NCBI GenBank assembly: GCA_017354895.1
Contig: CP071493.1
Location: forward strand, 8,618,001-8,682,000
DNA: 64,000 nucleotides
DNA from: Podospora comata
Taxonomy: Eukaryota; Ascomycota; Sordariomycetes; Sordariales; Podosporaceae
Direction of reading: 5' to 3'
Shown: piece by piece, positions 42,636 to 54,134 of the stretch
How the letters are laid out: the number at the start of each line of letters is the position of its first letter
Position numbering within the stretch: the first letter of the stretch is position 1
Made by a program: the position numbers and the translations under genes
Notes under the pieces: generated by a model
Database searches by the model: none
What the model was told of the DNA's origin: nothing
What the model saw: the letters and a program-made list of their open reading frames with translations, nothing else

Positions 42636-44500
42636 ATGCGGCACCCGACCCGGGATGGTCTTGCCTGGGACGACAATGGTCTCGGCCCGGTCGCGAGGTG
42701 GACCAGACAACCCAACATCGAAGCCGTCGAGCGCGTATGTCGCCGCGCCCTCAACATCAACCACACTGTCGACTGCAACGTCCAACTGCATGCCAATGGC
42801 GAGTTTAGCAAACTTTATGCCGTCGACAGCATCCGCGGCAAGCACATCATCCGCATCTCCCTCCCCGTCGACCCCGGGAACAAGACCCTCGGCGAAGTCT
42901 TCACTCTGCGACTGGTGCATCGCATGACCGACATTCCCGTGCCCAAAGTCATTGCATGGGATGAGACTGTCAACAATGAGCTTGGGTTCGAATGGCTCCT
43001 GATGGAGATGATGCCCGGCAAGCTAGCTTACTATCGCTGGCGCAAGATGACTGACACCCAGAAAGAGATACTTACCAAGCGCGTGGCAGAGTTCCATACC
43101 CAGCTGCTCCGCTGCGGCAATCTGGGTCAGGGTTTCAGATCGATTGGAACGCTGGGAACGGGCCCGAATGCTGACTACAACACCGCAGTCACACCCTCGC
43201 CTGGCCCCATTGTTGACAGCGTCTTCTTCTCTGGGCCACGCTCCAGTTACCCTGTGGCCCGTGGCCCCTTTGAATCCAGTCATGACTGGCTTCGAGCCTA
43301 TCTTGACCTCATCATCACGGAACACACAAATGCTCTTGCCAAAGCCAAGACTGATGACGACAAGGAACATGCCGAAATGGTGCTCCGGCTGGCTCGCAAA
43401 CTGCTAAGAATGGTTCATAAGATATTCCCTTCCTTGGTTTTCCCGCCAGAGCATACCGTGCTTTGGCACGACGATCTCTCGTTGAAGAACCTTCTTGTAG
43501 ACGACAATGGCCGCATAACAGGTGCGATTGGATGGTATGTATTATTTCCCTATCACCGCTCTTTTGTGTCAACATGCTGACCGCTACTAGGGAATGTGTA
43601 TCGACCATGCCACGCTGGATGGCTTGTCAGATGCCTGCATTCCTTCGAGGCGCAAGCCGGAAGCAGAAGCCCAGCAGGGACAGTTATACAAATCTGGCTC
43701 CGCGCCCGTCAGCTTCTTCCACTTCTGACGAAGACCACTTGGACAATGAAGGAAAGACGGAGCTTTATTGGATCCATCTGATGGAGTATGACCAGACCCG
43801 GCTGCGCGAGGTTTATCAATCTCGAATGACACAGCTCTTAGGCCCTGAGTGGGAGAAGGATGTCGACGAAGCCCGGCTCAAGGTTGACTTTCTTGGAGCA
43901 GTGTCTCGATGCGGCACCCAGTTTTATCCTGTTAGAGTAGAACAGTGGGTTGACGCCATAGATCGCAAGGAGTTCATCTCGTTGATGCAAGTCTTGCGTA
44001 CGGGCATCAAAAAAGAAAAGCGACCCGCGACGCCTAGCGGCAATGCCGCCCCAAGCAAAGTGCACTACGAGAGACCAGCCAGCAGCACGCCCAGCAGAGT
44101 TCAACAAGAGATTCAAAGACACGAAAGGATGCATCTTGCTGGATCAGGAAACCCCACCGCTTCAGTTATTTTCAGGACCGGGAGCCCTACCAAAACGGCC
44201 GCGATGACAGGCAGCTGGACTCCATCTAGACCCAGTTCTGTCAACAGCCACCGTCCCACAACATCATGGAGAGGCTCAGTCTCGGTCATCTCTGGAGCGC
44301 ATCTGGAAACGCCCCAGAGTCCTGTTAGTGTACATGTCCGTCGAAGGTCGTCGGACGGAATATCATTGACCAGCTTGGAACTGCCCAATCCTAAGAGCCC
44401 AGTCAACGTGCATATTCGACGCAACTCGGGGTCAACTTGTGTGTCAACCACCTCGTCCATCGTTTCCGGAACGACCAATTCCTCATCGAGGCTGGGATAG
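42636..44500 (+). CDS. APH-family phosphotransferase-like protein, probable pseudokinase
   Basis: 602 aa in two exons (42636-43534, 43591-44500) with a 56-nt intron. The N-lobe has LHANGEFSKLYAV and IIRISLPVDP (ATP lysine region absent or weak). The Brenner motif is WHDDLSLKNLLVDD with D280 and N285. The metal-binding Asp normally found in the following IDWE motif is Gly299 here (GAIGWECV), and the intron falls inside that Trp codon. Kinase activity is therefore doubtful. The C-terminal 200 residues are Ser/Thr/Pro-rich with two copies of an SPVSVHVRRRS-type repeat (SPVSVHVRRRS and SPVNVHIRRNS), which look like basophilic phosphorylation or docking sites. Fungal relatives are abundant but their substrates are unknown. 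Confidence 0.85.
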
Positions 44501-45050
44501 TGTTACAGCAGCAAGGATATTAGGGTGAGGTGGAGAATGAAGAAGCCAGTCAGTGAAGAATGAAGTTGAGGGGGGGGGGAAGAAACCTCGAAATTGTCGG
44601 ATTTCATGAAGTTGGAGAGACGGGGAGATATGAATTGTCGGTATGAGTATATGTATATAATTTTTTCATCCTTGTCCTTTGCATGTTGGTAATTTTCAGA
44701 TTCAGGGGTCAAATGTCAACAATGCTAGCGTCACACCCCTATCTGGTTGCTATGCTACTGCCTGCTTATCTCCGGCCCGGTGCTGTCACAGGGCTCGGTA
44801 CTTGGCAAGTGCCTCTGGGCATCCAAGTTTAATACGAACCTGGAAGTGGAATCACTGGTCTCACCTTCTGTTGTGGCACAGCAGTAGCTTCCCCGCACTT
44901 GTTGACGTACGCAATTCCAATTGGGGACTGACAAAACAACAACTCATCCGTGTTCCAGGTTGCATTCCTTTCTTCTTTCTCCTTTCCAATGACCCTTTAT
45001 GCCTTTGCTGCTAGAATCACGATTCGACATACAGACATAGAGACCAAAAG
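44501..45050. other. intergenic
   Basis: Contains a nine-G run at about 44571-44579 just after the APH-like stop, and the promoter of the AAA gene. No gene seen. Confidence 0.5.
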
Positions 45051-46697
45051 ATGGAACACGGCATTTTCCCCGACCGGTTTGGGAAGTTCTCTCCGAGCTT
45101 CTTCTCCCAGGCCCAACGCCGCCGTGAACAGCCACAGCACCAATCAACTGGCGCCAGCGGACACCCAGACGATTCGACAGATCGGACCACCGCCAAATTC
45201 TTCCAGCACACATCGGCTCCCCGTATCTCTTCCGACGCTGTCATTGCTGCGTCTCTCAAGCGCCAGTACCCTTCACTTCAATTGACTACCGTGCCCGTGG
45301 ACAATGTCGACATTCTGGCTTATGCCTCCAGCGTCCCTGACGATGTCGCAAGTTTCCATCAGGTGGAACCGGAGTCCTCTGTATTTCCGGCCGACCTGAA
45401 ATGGAACTATTACCTGCCGCCCGCCAGGCGACTGGACGGTTCCAAAGGGGGCATTGCCACGGATTTGCACTTTGGCAAGTTCCTGTATCGTTACAAGGGT
45501 GCAGAGTTCATTGTGTATCTGGCTGAATGTCGAGACGGATCGAGTTCTTATCCCCCTATCGTCAACTACTACATTCTGTCTTCTCCTCCCGAGGTCCACT
45601 TGGTTGAGAGTTTGTTGATGACTGCAGGGCATTCGGCGTTTGAGCTCAAGGACGAGATCTGGGTCTTTGATGGAGGGTGGTGGCAAAAGTCGAGGGAGCT
45701 GTTTGACAGCGTCCAAAAGTCGAGCTGGGACAATGTCATCTTGGATGAAGACATGAAGAAAGCGCTGATTGACGACCACACGAGCTTCTTTGCCTCCAGG
45801 GGCCAGTATGAAAGGCTCAAGGTGCCTTGGAAAAGAGGACTTATCTACTGGGGTCCTCCCGGGAACGGAAAGACGATCAGCATCAAGGCCATGATGAAGA
45901 CGCTTAGTGAGAGGGAGGAGAAGGTGCCGTCGTTGTACGTGAGAAACTTTGTTTCGGTGAGTTCTTCCCGTGTAATAGAGTGAAAGGCGACGTCGACTAA
46001 GGAGCACTAGTATGGCGGCCCTGAATACGCCATCTCCATGATCTTTGCCAAAGCAAGGCAGTACGCGCCTTGCTACCTGATATTTGAGGATCTCGACTCG
46101 CTGGTGACAGATGGCGTGCGAAGCTACTTTTTGAACGAGATTGATGGTCTCAAGAGCAATGATGGCATCTTTATCGTGGGCAGCACGAACCATCTGGAAA
46201 GACTGGACCCCGGCCTTTCCGTGAGTATCTGTCCTGTCTTGGCTGACCGCTTGAGTGTATAACTGACAAGATGGTAGAAACGTCCCTCTAGATTCGACAG
46301 AAAGTACTTCTTTCCGGACCCCAATCTGGAGCAGCGCGTCGCATACTGCAAGTTTTGGCAAGGCAAGCTGAAGAGCAACAAAGACCTCGAGTTTCCCGAC
46401 AGCCTGTGCAAAGCTATTGCCGAGATCACGGACGGCTTCAGCTTCGCCTACATCCAAGAGGCGTTTGTGGCGGCGCTGCTTGTCATTGCGAGAGATTCGG
46501 AGACATTAGATCTTGGCTCCGCCCTGGAGGTGGGATCAGAGGACGACTGGGTCAGCGTTGATGTCCCTGACAGCAATGGTGGTGGCGACGACACCGACTT
46601 GGAGAAGCTGATCTTGTGGGTGGAGATCAAGAAGCAGATCGAGATTCTGAGGCAAGGAATGGGGGAGGAGAGGCAGCGGAGGGTTCGGTTTCAGTAG
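45051..46697 (+). CDS. BCS1-like AAA ATPase
   Basis: AAA protein of 511 aa in three exons (45051-45956, 46011-46220, 46278-46697) with 54- and 57-nt introns. The N-terminal 250 residues form the fungal BCS1-like pre-domain including ELKDEIWVFDGGWW and SSWDNVILDEDMKKAL. Walker A is GPPGNGKT (268-275), Walker B LIFEDLDSL (about 325-333), then the STNHLERLDPGLSKRPSRFDRKYFF second region of homology with arginine finger. Unlike mitochondrial Bcs1, no N-terminal transmembrane helix or import signal is apparent, so this is one of the many soluble fungal BCS1-like paralogues. Substrate unknown. A related gene starts at 63414. Confidence 0.92.
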
Positions 46698-46842
46698 GGA
46701 GCAGCTGTGCATGAATGCCTGATAGTAGGTATGGCGGGATGCGAGAGGAGACTATTTAAGGGAGGCAATAGGTTTCTGGAATTCAAGATCCTTTATTTTG
46801 AACAGTGGTAACTTTTAATCACTACATTTATACAAAACAAAT

Positions 46843-49074
46843 TCATCTGTCGGCTCCCTCGAACCTTCTTAGGCTGCTGCTATCGCTCATCTTCCTCCTC
46901 CTGACACTAATCGAAGACAGTGGCGTCCCACTGCCGCTTCCACTAGCACTCGATGGACGGGGAGATCGCGCACTGGCCAGTTCCCTATCAATAACCACAA
47001 TATCGCTCAATACGTCCATCTTTTCCAGCGCATCCATGACCTCCGGTGGTGGCTCCGCGCTGAAGATATTCTGAATGTCACCATGCGGATTCAGACCCGC
47101 AAAATACTTCCACTTCCGCCACCTGCTGTTGCGGCCCCTTCTGCCACCCCATATCCTGCGCCGCTCCCAGAGTCCAATCAGCAACAGCAAAGGTGCATTG
47201 ACCGCTCTGATCACGGCAACGTTGACGTGATGGAAAACTACGGGTCCAACAAACCACTTGAGCGGCAGCATGATGAGAAGAGCCAAGAGGTTAAACGGCG
47301 GGGGGTATGAAAAGATGGCATCCGACTTGACGCCTTGAAAGGTAAGAACAGCCCGGCGGAACTGGATCTCGGCCGCCTCGTTGGAGATGATCTTGGAGAA
47401 GGTGTTGGTCAGGATGGCGACGAGAATGGTGAGGAAGAGAGTGTTGCCCAGAAAGGCAAAGGTAATGATGAGGGTCGGACCGAGAATGATGTGGAAGTCA
47501 GAGGCGCGCTCGATGCCGGTACCATCAAGACCGAACCAAATCCTAACCCATGTCAGTAAAGCGAAACAAGACACGCAGGACACGCAAGACACGACGAATG
47601 ATACGTACCACAAGAGCCACTTTGTGATGGTGGCCCATGTCACACTTCCCTCCAGCTTTTCATCCCCCGTCGTCCTTGCCAGCAGCAAAAGGCCCATCAC
47701 AAAACCGGCAAAACACCAAATGGCGATAAACGTCAGCCGCGTAAAGTCTCTCATCATGGCATGCAATGCAATAAACACAATGTTGTCCGGCATCAGCGTA
47801 AACGCAATCCTCGTCAGCAACACAGGTGCAGCCGTGCAAAGCACAGGCATGGCGTAGAACGCATCGCTACTAATCAACAGCTCCACCGTCCTGACCAGCC
47901 CGTACGCCCCATAGATGAACACAAAGGTGATGTCGAGGAAAGACCACAGGTTCTGCGCGTGCACTTCCCATCCATGTTCCACAATGGCGGCAAACTGCTC
48001 CAACACCCACCCCGCGGCAAACACGTTGAAGAGCGTTTCGTACGTGTTGACATGGAGGCCGGCCAGATGCTTCCCAAACCCATAGTGTGTCACCGTCAGC
48101 ATGTAAAGGACAAGCAGGACGATAAAGTGCAGGAGCTCGATGCCGTTTCGGATCCGGGGAACGATCAGGCGATGGTGGTTGAGAATGGCCGCACGACGGG
48201 GTTCGTACAAGGAGACTGGATGGTGCTTGTAGTGATCGGGCAAGATGTCGACAAACGAGAGGGGGGTGTACACGACTATGCCACGGTAGACGGCATCGAC
48301 GACGCGCTGACAGGCAGGGGAGCCTATGAACAGCTTGGACTCGGAGATGATGGCCAGCTCGAGACCTGTCAACTTTCGTTCGTGGCCGCCTCGTTCCTGA
48401 ACAGCCCATTGTGGACGGCGTGCGCGGATGGCTTCAGGGGCTGCGTCGCAGGGGTCAAAGCCGGACACGAGAATGTGGGCCAGCAACAACAGGCCAGATC
48501 GACCGGTGTGATCTTCGTGGAAGCGGCGGAGGATGCGGATTGCTAAGAGTTCGCAGAGGGTGGCGCGAGATTCGTTGACGGTTTGTTGAAGAAGCTCGTG
48601 GGCGCGGGGACGCAGGAATTGGACACGGTTCGCAAGGAGGGAGTACACGATGGCGGGATCATTGGGATTGTACAGCCTGTCCACCAGTGGCCTCACAACC
48701 AGTCTGTCCAGCCGTGGAGCCCTCAGCTCCTCGAGCGTGTAGTTGTCATTGATGGCGGCAATGACGAGCCGGCGAATTCGGTGAATCGTGATATATACGG
48801 GCATGGCAGGGTCGGGCCTGGGCAGGAACGAGGCACTCTGACCATGTCCTCCGCTATTGTCGCCGCCATCATCTCGACTTGGGCCGCCTCCTCCTTGTCC
48901 TCCGCGCGGGACGAGGCGCCTTAGCATAAGCGGCGCCACGGTGTCGTCGTGGTCGTGGTCGGCGTCAAAGAGGATAGCGGATGCTTCGGGATCGTCGCTG
49001 TCGCTCAAGTAAGGGTCGTCACTCAAGCCACCGTCGTTGTTGTCGAGCAGTCTGCGCTCGGTTCCCAGACCCAT
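46843..49074 (-). CDS. yvc1: Yvc1-type vacuolar TRP calcium channel
   Basis: TRP-family cation channel that releases Ca2+ from the vacuole. 721 aa when spliced, in two exons (49074-47609, 47542-46843). The start MGLGTERRLLDNNDGG is chosen because the upstream in-frame extension lacks an ATG. An acidic N-terminus with DLSDSDD-type clusters and a cytosolic helical domain (ITIHRIRRLVIAAINDNYTLEELRAPRLD) precede about six hydrophobic segments from residue 300 on. These include LLHFIVLLVLYMLTVTHYG, LWSFLDITFVFIYGAYGL and LIITFAFLGNTLFLTILVAIL. A conserved FGLDGTGIERASDFH pore-loop region follows. The 66-nt intron (47608-47543) interrupts WLLW|IWFGLDG and keeps the frame without stops. The Ser-rich C-terminus likely carries phosphorylation sites. 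Confidence 0.9.
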   Translation of the reverse strand: MGLGTERRLLDNNDGGLSDDPYLSDSDDPEASAILFDADHDHDDTVAPLMLRRLVPRGGQGGGGPSRDDGGDNSGGHGQSASFLPRPDPAMPVYITIHRIRRLVIAAINDNYTLEELRAPRLDRLVVRPLVDRLYNPNDPAIVYSLLANRVQFLRPRAHELLQQTVNESRATLCELLAIRILRRFHEDHTGRSGLLLLAHILVSGFDPCDAAPEAIRARRPQWAVQERGGHERKLTGLELAIISESKLFIGSPACQRVVDAVYRGIVVYTPLSFVDILPDHYKHHPVSLYEPRRAAILNHHRLIVPRIRNGIELLHFIVLLVLYMLTVTHYGFGKHLAGLHVNTYETLFNVFAAGWVLEQFAAIVEHGWEVHAQNLWSFLDITFVFIYGAYGLVRTVELLISSDAFYAMPVLCTAAPVLLTRIAFTLMPDNIVFIALHAMMRDFTRLTFIAIWCFAGFVMGLLLLARTTGDEKLEGSVTWATITKWLLWYVSFVVSCVSCVSCFALLTWVRIWFGLDGTGIERASDFHIILGPTLIITFAFLGNTLFLTILVAILTNTFSKIISNEAAEIQFRRAVLTFQGVKSDAIFSYPPPFNLLALLIMLPLKWFVGPVVFHHVNVAVIRAVNAPLLLLIGLWERRRIWGGRRGRNSRWRKWKYFAGLNPHGDIQNIFSAEPPPEVMDALEKMDVLSDIVVIDRELASARSPRPSSASGSGSGTPLSSISVRRRKMSDSSSLRRFEGADR

Positions 49075-50339
49075 TCCGAAGCGCCTGTGCGTGCCTGTGT
49101 CACCTGTTGTCAAGATGCATTGGTTTAGTGCTCAGTCGTGGGTGTGGACAGCTCCCAAGAAAAAAGGGCTCGAGGAGAGCAGTCAAAATAAAAGTAAAAT
49201 GGAAGCCACGATGCGACTGGAAGGAAACAGTGGCAGTGGGCCTAGAGCGGGCTAATTGTTTGCTGTCCAATGTTCACGACAATCCCATAACGTAATTTAC
49301 CGTTCGCCGCCATCTTGGCAAACCCCTGACGGCCAGCCGAGTCATGCGGACGGGCCGTGCCTTTGATGCCTCCATTCCGGCTACGAGATGCACAAGTAGA
49401 TGTTGGATGGTGTTTCGTTAATGGAAATTGGAAGTTTGAGGTTGCTGACTTGGCCGGGCATTTTTCTTTAGGAATTTTGCAGGAGCGCCAGGCACAATCG
49501 ACGTCATTTTTTCGGTTCAGGGCACGTTGGACCTAAACTGTATTCGGCAGGCGCCACCAAGTCATCACCACCTCGAGTCACCGCAACAAAATTTGTTTCG
49601 GCTCTATGAGTGAAGCGTTTCGGGATACACGCACCGGAATGTTCATAGAGTTGACATTTGTAAGGTATGTCCCTGAATTGATCCATATGTACATAGTAGT
49701 AACGATAGTTGGCAGTGAGAGAGTCCTATCTATGCATGTATCCTGCGTTCCCCCCTTGGAGGACCATTACCCTGAACAGTTGAAGCCTAGGTACAATGTC
49801 CTCCTCTGCGAGTGCCCTACTTGCAATGTCAAACCTATCCTTTCAGCTTGCACCCGTCATAAATTCTGTCCTCTAAATATCCTCATATCACCAATTCCTA
49901 TTTGCTCCTAACATAGTCGCTCACTGCGATGGTCCTAAGTCTCTTTTCAACCCGCCTAAAAGACAGACTGATATGGATAAACCCCGACGGAATTTAAGCA
50001 ACCTGGAATACTATGACAAGTCAGCATCTCATCTCAGTCAGCGATGGCTCCTTATCATGAGGTGTACCCCTGAAGTAAGCACTGGCAAGCTGCGGCTGAC
50101 ACTAGCTCACCGTTAGCGAATCCTTTGCCATTGAGCAATAACCCTTTTCAGCTGTAGTTTTCTCACAGTGGCGCGTGGCGTTTAATTACCCGCTGAGCCC
50201 TCAAAAAGGTCCACTTCCCACGTTGTCGTTGCTGTGACACCCTTCAAGCGTTTTCATCGCATTTCTGTCGATATCACATGGTCCGGTAGACCACAATCTA
50301 CCTTTACCTTCGTTCGTTTCAGCACACCTCAATCTCAAG
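49075..50339. other. intergenic, divergent promoter region
   Basis: About 1.26 kb between the divergent yvc1 (-) and glucanase (+) genes. Short ORFs (for example 49606-49911) lack support. No repeat or RNA gene recognised. Confidence 0.5.
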
Positions 50340-51416
50340 ATGGGGCGGTTTTCCTCTATCGCCATTTCGGCACTGTTGCTGTCACCTGTCTTGGGCCAGA
50401 CAGAATCACCTGCGGCAGTTCCAGTCAAGAAGAACCCCAAACGCGGTCTTGTCTCCACGCCCAACGAATTTTTCCCCAGAGATGACTTTATCTGGTCCGA
50501 TCCTTCATCGCCGCTGTCATGGTATTGGAACTTTGCACCCGATGTCACAGAGGCCTATGCCAACATCTCTCAATCCGAGTTTGAGTTTGTCCCGAGCATG
50601 TGGGGCGCCTACACCCCCAACGGCACAGACACCTACTTCTTGGGCAACTTGACAGAGAAGTTCTCCAAGCGAAAGCCCTCTCACGTTCTCACCTTCAACC
50701 TGCCTGACCAGTCTTTCGAATATGGAGGCAGTGAGATGACCCCCGAGATTGCCGCGAGGACCTGGGTCAACAACATTCTACCGCTCAGGGAAGAACACGG
50801 GATCAAAGTCGGCTTCCCGACCGTCTCAGACCCGAGAGGAGGGTGGGTAGATCCTTTCTTGAAGAACTGCTCCAAGATGAATGATGGACACGGGTGCGAG
50901 TTTGACTTTGTGCCACTTCATTCATTCGGCGGTTTCGGGACCTTGAAGGACAACATTGGAAAGTGGCAGTCAAAGTATGTGTCGTTGCCCCTACACTAGT
51001 AACACGCCGATTAACGCTGAGGCAATAGATTTCCCGAAAAACCTCTTTGGGTTACTGAGTATGGCTTCCATGACCAGAACGAGGCCGAAACCCAAAAGTT
51101 CTTCAACGAAAGTTTAAAGTACTTGGAAGAGCACCAGGCAGTGGCACGGTACTCGTGGTTTGGTGCTTTTAGAAAAACAAAGTCGAATGTGGGGGAGGAA
51201 ATGGCCATGCTGGACCAGCGAGGCAATCTGACAGACATTGGCAACTGGTATCTGGACCGCGCCGCTGCTCTCAGGACCCCAGAGGGTGTTTTGGCGGCTG
51301 CTTGCACCTTGGAGAACCCATGTGGTGGAAGCGGAGCGACTGGAAGGGCGAGCTATGTGGGTGTGGCTGGATTAGTAATTGGGCTTTTCCAGCTGGGTGT
51401 CACTTTCTGGATGTAA
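50340..51416 (+). CDS. GPI-anchored GH128-like glycosyl hydrolase (Asl1-type)
   Basis: 340-aa cell-wall protein in two exons (50340-50974, 51029-51416) with a 54-nt intron. Signal peptide MGRFSSIAISALLLSPVLGQ. The TIM-barrel 'glycosyl hydrolase catalytic core' family is indicated by KRGLVSTP, PLSWYWNFAP, FEFVPSMWG, HVLTFNLPDQ, then FDFVPLHSFGGF and WVTEYGFHDQNEAE, where the Glu is the candidate nucleophile. The C-terminal GGSGATGRASYVGVAGLVIG followed by a hydrophobic end has the form of a GPI-attachment signal, placing it at the plasma membrane or wall. GH128 members cleave beta-1,3-glucan, so a wall-remodelling role is likely but inferred. Confidence 0.87.
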
Positions 51417-51521
51417 GCAATGCAGGGTAACCACGGGCAAGCTTCCCTAATCGTTTATAAGAATTGATAACTAAAGCTGGAAAAGGACCATGGACAACGT
51501 TGTTTAAAACCGCCCAGAGGT

Positions 51522-52258
51522 TCACCAGGGCACATTTCTGCCAGAGTGATGAAAATACTCCCCATTGTTTGACTCCTCTAGGTCGTGCGAATCTTGAGCA
51601 TATTGCCAACGCTCTCACTGGGCTCGTATATGGCATTTTCCCCGCCCATGTCCGTCTTCCCCCAGCCCGGATCCACCAGTGCCACAACTGCCCCTGGGAG
51701 GTGCGATTTGATGTCCTCTGCTTGGTGGACGGCAAGCATGTTGAGAGCAGCCTTGCTGATGGAGTAGCCCGCACTCTGTCGTGGCTTGTGGTCAAGACTC
51801 ACAGCCATGCTTCCCAAACCCGAAGAGATGTGGAAGATTCTCACTTTTGGCGATAGCAGTTTGGCCGTGAGCAATGCCGAATTAAGGAGAGCCGGACCGA
51901 GAACGTTGGCGGTGATCATTTGATGGACAAGATCAGGCTCAAGGTTCAACGAGTTCATCTCTGGTTTGAGGTTCAGAGCGGCATTGTGAATCAAGAAGTC
52001 TACTTTTTGGTCCACCAAAATCTTTTGCATTCCCAACGTTTCTACAAACCGGTTGATCGACTCTGCTAAGGAAATATCGCAGTCTAGTATGATGGCATTG
52101 TGATTCTTGGATTCATCGATCACGGACTGCAAATTGCCGACATCGGAGGTGGGGGAGCGGACACAAGCAATAACGATGTTGGCGTGGTCTTGTGACAGTT
52201 GGCGGATGAATTCCAACCCAATACCGCGGTTTGTTCCGGTGACGACGTAGACTGGCAT
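51522..52258 (-). pseudogene. short-chain dehydrogenase/reductase, frameshifted near the C-terminus
   Basis: NAD(P)-dependent SDR beginning MPVYVVTGTNRGIGLEFIRQ (52258), with cofactor motif TGTNRGIG. The NAG-like segment is HNAAL, and the active site is Ser (ISSG) with Y-S-I-S-K (GYSISKAALN), so the catalytic triad is present. The open frame stops at 51578-51580 right after NMLKI. In the next frame the sequence continues EESNNGEYFHHSGRNVPW to a TGA at 51522-51524, which is exactly the expected C-terminus of this SDR family. The two frames join if one base is missing near 51590-51594. No intron is possible at this size. The enzyme lacks about 20 residues as read and might retain the core fold. 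It could be a true frameshift allele or a base-calling error. Confidence 0.8.
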
Positions 52259-52694
52259 CTTGGTTCGAAGTCGGTTTGTGAATCTAAACGGTTCTGGGGA
52301 AATGGGACAGAACCACAAGGACCCTGGAACAATGCGGAGGGGAGAACATGTATAGATATACCCGGAGCGCTGGGCTCAGTGCCCTGGAAATTGTTCAAGG
52401 GCCCCCACGGATGGTACTTTATCTTATCTGACGTCACGAATTTGGCCGAATACTCCTTAAAAAGTAATGTACACTACGCCGGTTGCTGTTGTTATTATTC
52501 GTTGTGGCAATACTTCAAAACTCTTGTAGCCCAGGCATCATTCCGGTGTATTGCATTCTTGTGTTTATCGTGTCCAGTTCCCATCTGGAGCTTCAATTCA
52601 CATGCCGCAATTGCTCGTATCCTGACTTGCATCCACCTCCAATAGGCCATTCTCATCCGCACTACATTGCTTACTCGTGTTGCCATAAAGTGAA
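52259..52694. other. intergenic
   Basis: Promoter of the SDR (-) and 3' flank of the PPOX-like gene (-). No gene seen. Confidence 0.5.
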
Positions 52695-53538
52695 TCAATG
52701 CTGAAACGTCCTCTCCAGACTCTTCAAAAGCTCGCCAAACACGGGCTGCAAAAATACGGTGGCGAAGGAGGCAATGACTGCCACAAGGGCAAGATGCAGT
52801 ACTCCAAACGACAGCTGCTTCCGTGTCCTCTGCCCTCCATGTGTGACGCCAGCACCTACCATCTTGGTGAGAGGTACGATCCCGTCTTCCTTGGCTGTCT
52901 TTCTGGCAATGTCTAAGCCTGGCAAACCATCTACACTTTCCGAATTCTTGAGCGCCCAGTACCTTTTTTTCGTCAGAAACACTTTAAAACTGTTACAGAA
53001 AAAGGTGCGCTTACTTCTCTATGCTCTCCTTGGAATCTCCCTTGTCAAACCTGTCGGCCTTCCTCGCAAAGAATTCGTTCAAGGTTGTTCGCCAATCTTT
53101 GAATTCGAAATAAGGCACAGAGAAGCCACAACTGCTCCCAACCTGGTGCACATGGACAAGAATTATGCTTCTTGCTCCGGGAAGGAGCCTGACCTCGTGC
53201 TTCTTGACAAAAGTATTGAAGGAGTCTGTTCCATTTTCGAGCACTGTGCCGTGGCCGAACAGGCGGACGATGCGTGGTGGCCCTTCAAATGCGTTGAACA
53301 TGACGGTTATCCGTCCGTTATTCTCTTCGTACAGATGAGATATGGTCTCATTGCCGGAACCACTGAGATCGAGGTACCAGAAAGTCTTGGTGTCAAGGAT
53401 GCCGAAATAGGGGCCGCCTTTAGGAGATACGTTGACATGTCCTTCCGGCGACAGAGGGGCGGTGGCCACCCAAAACACTTTTTGGGCCAGTATCCATTTG
53501 ACAAGTGACTCGGGAATTGCTTCGTAAAACTGCCCCAT
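52695..53538 (-). CDS. pyridoxamine 5'-phosphate oxidase-like flavin-binding protein with C-terminal membrane helix
   Basis: 263 aa in two exons (53538-53015, 52962-52695) with a 52-nt intron that joins SIEK to YWALKNSESVDGLPGLD. The N-terminal split-barrel (MGQFYEAIPESLVKWILAQK, FWVATAPLSPEGHVNVSPKG, FWYLDLSGSGNETISHL, RIVRLFGHGTVLE) is typical of the fungal PPOX-like FMN-binding family. The QVGSSCGFSVPYFEF segment is its conserved strand. After the splice, the GLPGLDIARK helix is followed by a hydrophobic segment (LSFGVLHLALVAVIASFATV) and a short basic end, suggesting membrane tethering. Substrate and redox partner unknown. Confidence 0.87.
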
Positions 53539-54134
53539 TGTGAACATGCAATATGATGACAAGGATATAGAACGGCAAAGGTGGAAACCAAACGGTGGGC
53601 ACGGCTGACCACAGGTGTTCCTGATCGAGGGACCGTAAATCAGGTAGTTTACCAGCGGCGGTAAGTTAGAGGGACCGTGGTGCTATAAGAGTTTGAACAA
53701 GCGCGCAGAGAATGAAGATAAAACAACCATTACAGAGCTGGAATAATATGAGCGGACAGCGGGAGCTGTTTGACATTGATAGCGATGAATCACATTGCGA
53801 CATCGCAGGCAGACATGCCCTGTACACGGAGCAACCTGGAAGGCCTGCCCAAGTGCAACCCAATAATAGGCCGCTAAGAGCCGCCCGCCCACATGGTCCT
53901 GGACCACTGGATGCAACGTCATCACTCAGCCCTAACCCTGGGCAGTACGGTCTCGTCCCAATCAGAGAATGGCTATCGATAAGGCGGGTGATGGGAGCGG
54001 GGTTGCGCTGCGTACCACTTTGACATCTGCCCAACGACACAAACAGTGATAACCCGATCTCGAAACGACAGCAAAAGTCATAACCTTTCAGCATCTCATT
54101 AAGCATCTTTACCTGCTTCAAGACGCGGGCCGCG
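53539..54134. other. intergenic
   Basis: Divergent promoter region between the PPOX-like gene (-) and the 54135 gene (+). Minus-strand ORFs here show no family features. Confidence 0.5.

Noticed and set aside
45273-46457. 394-codon minus-strand ORF opposite the AAA gene
   Set aside because: Exact antisense of a well-supported AAA ATPase; no family content of its own.
47761-48546. 261-codon plus-strand ORF opposite yvc1
   Set aside because: Antisense shadow of the channel gene, no recognisable domain.
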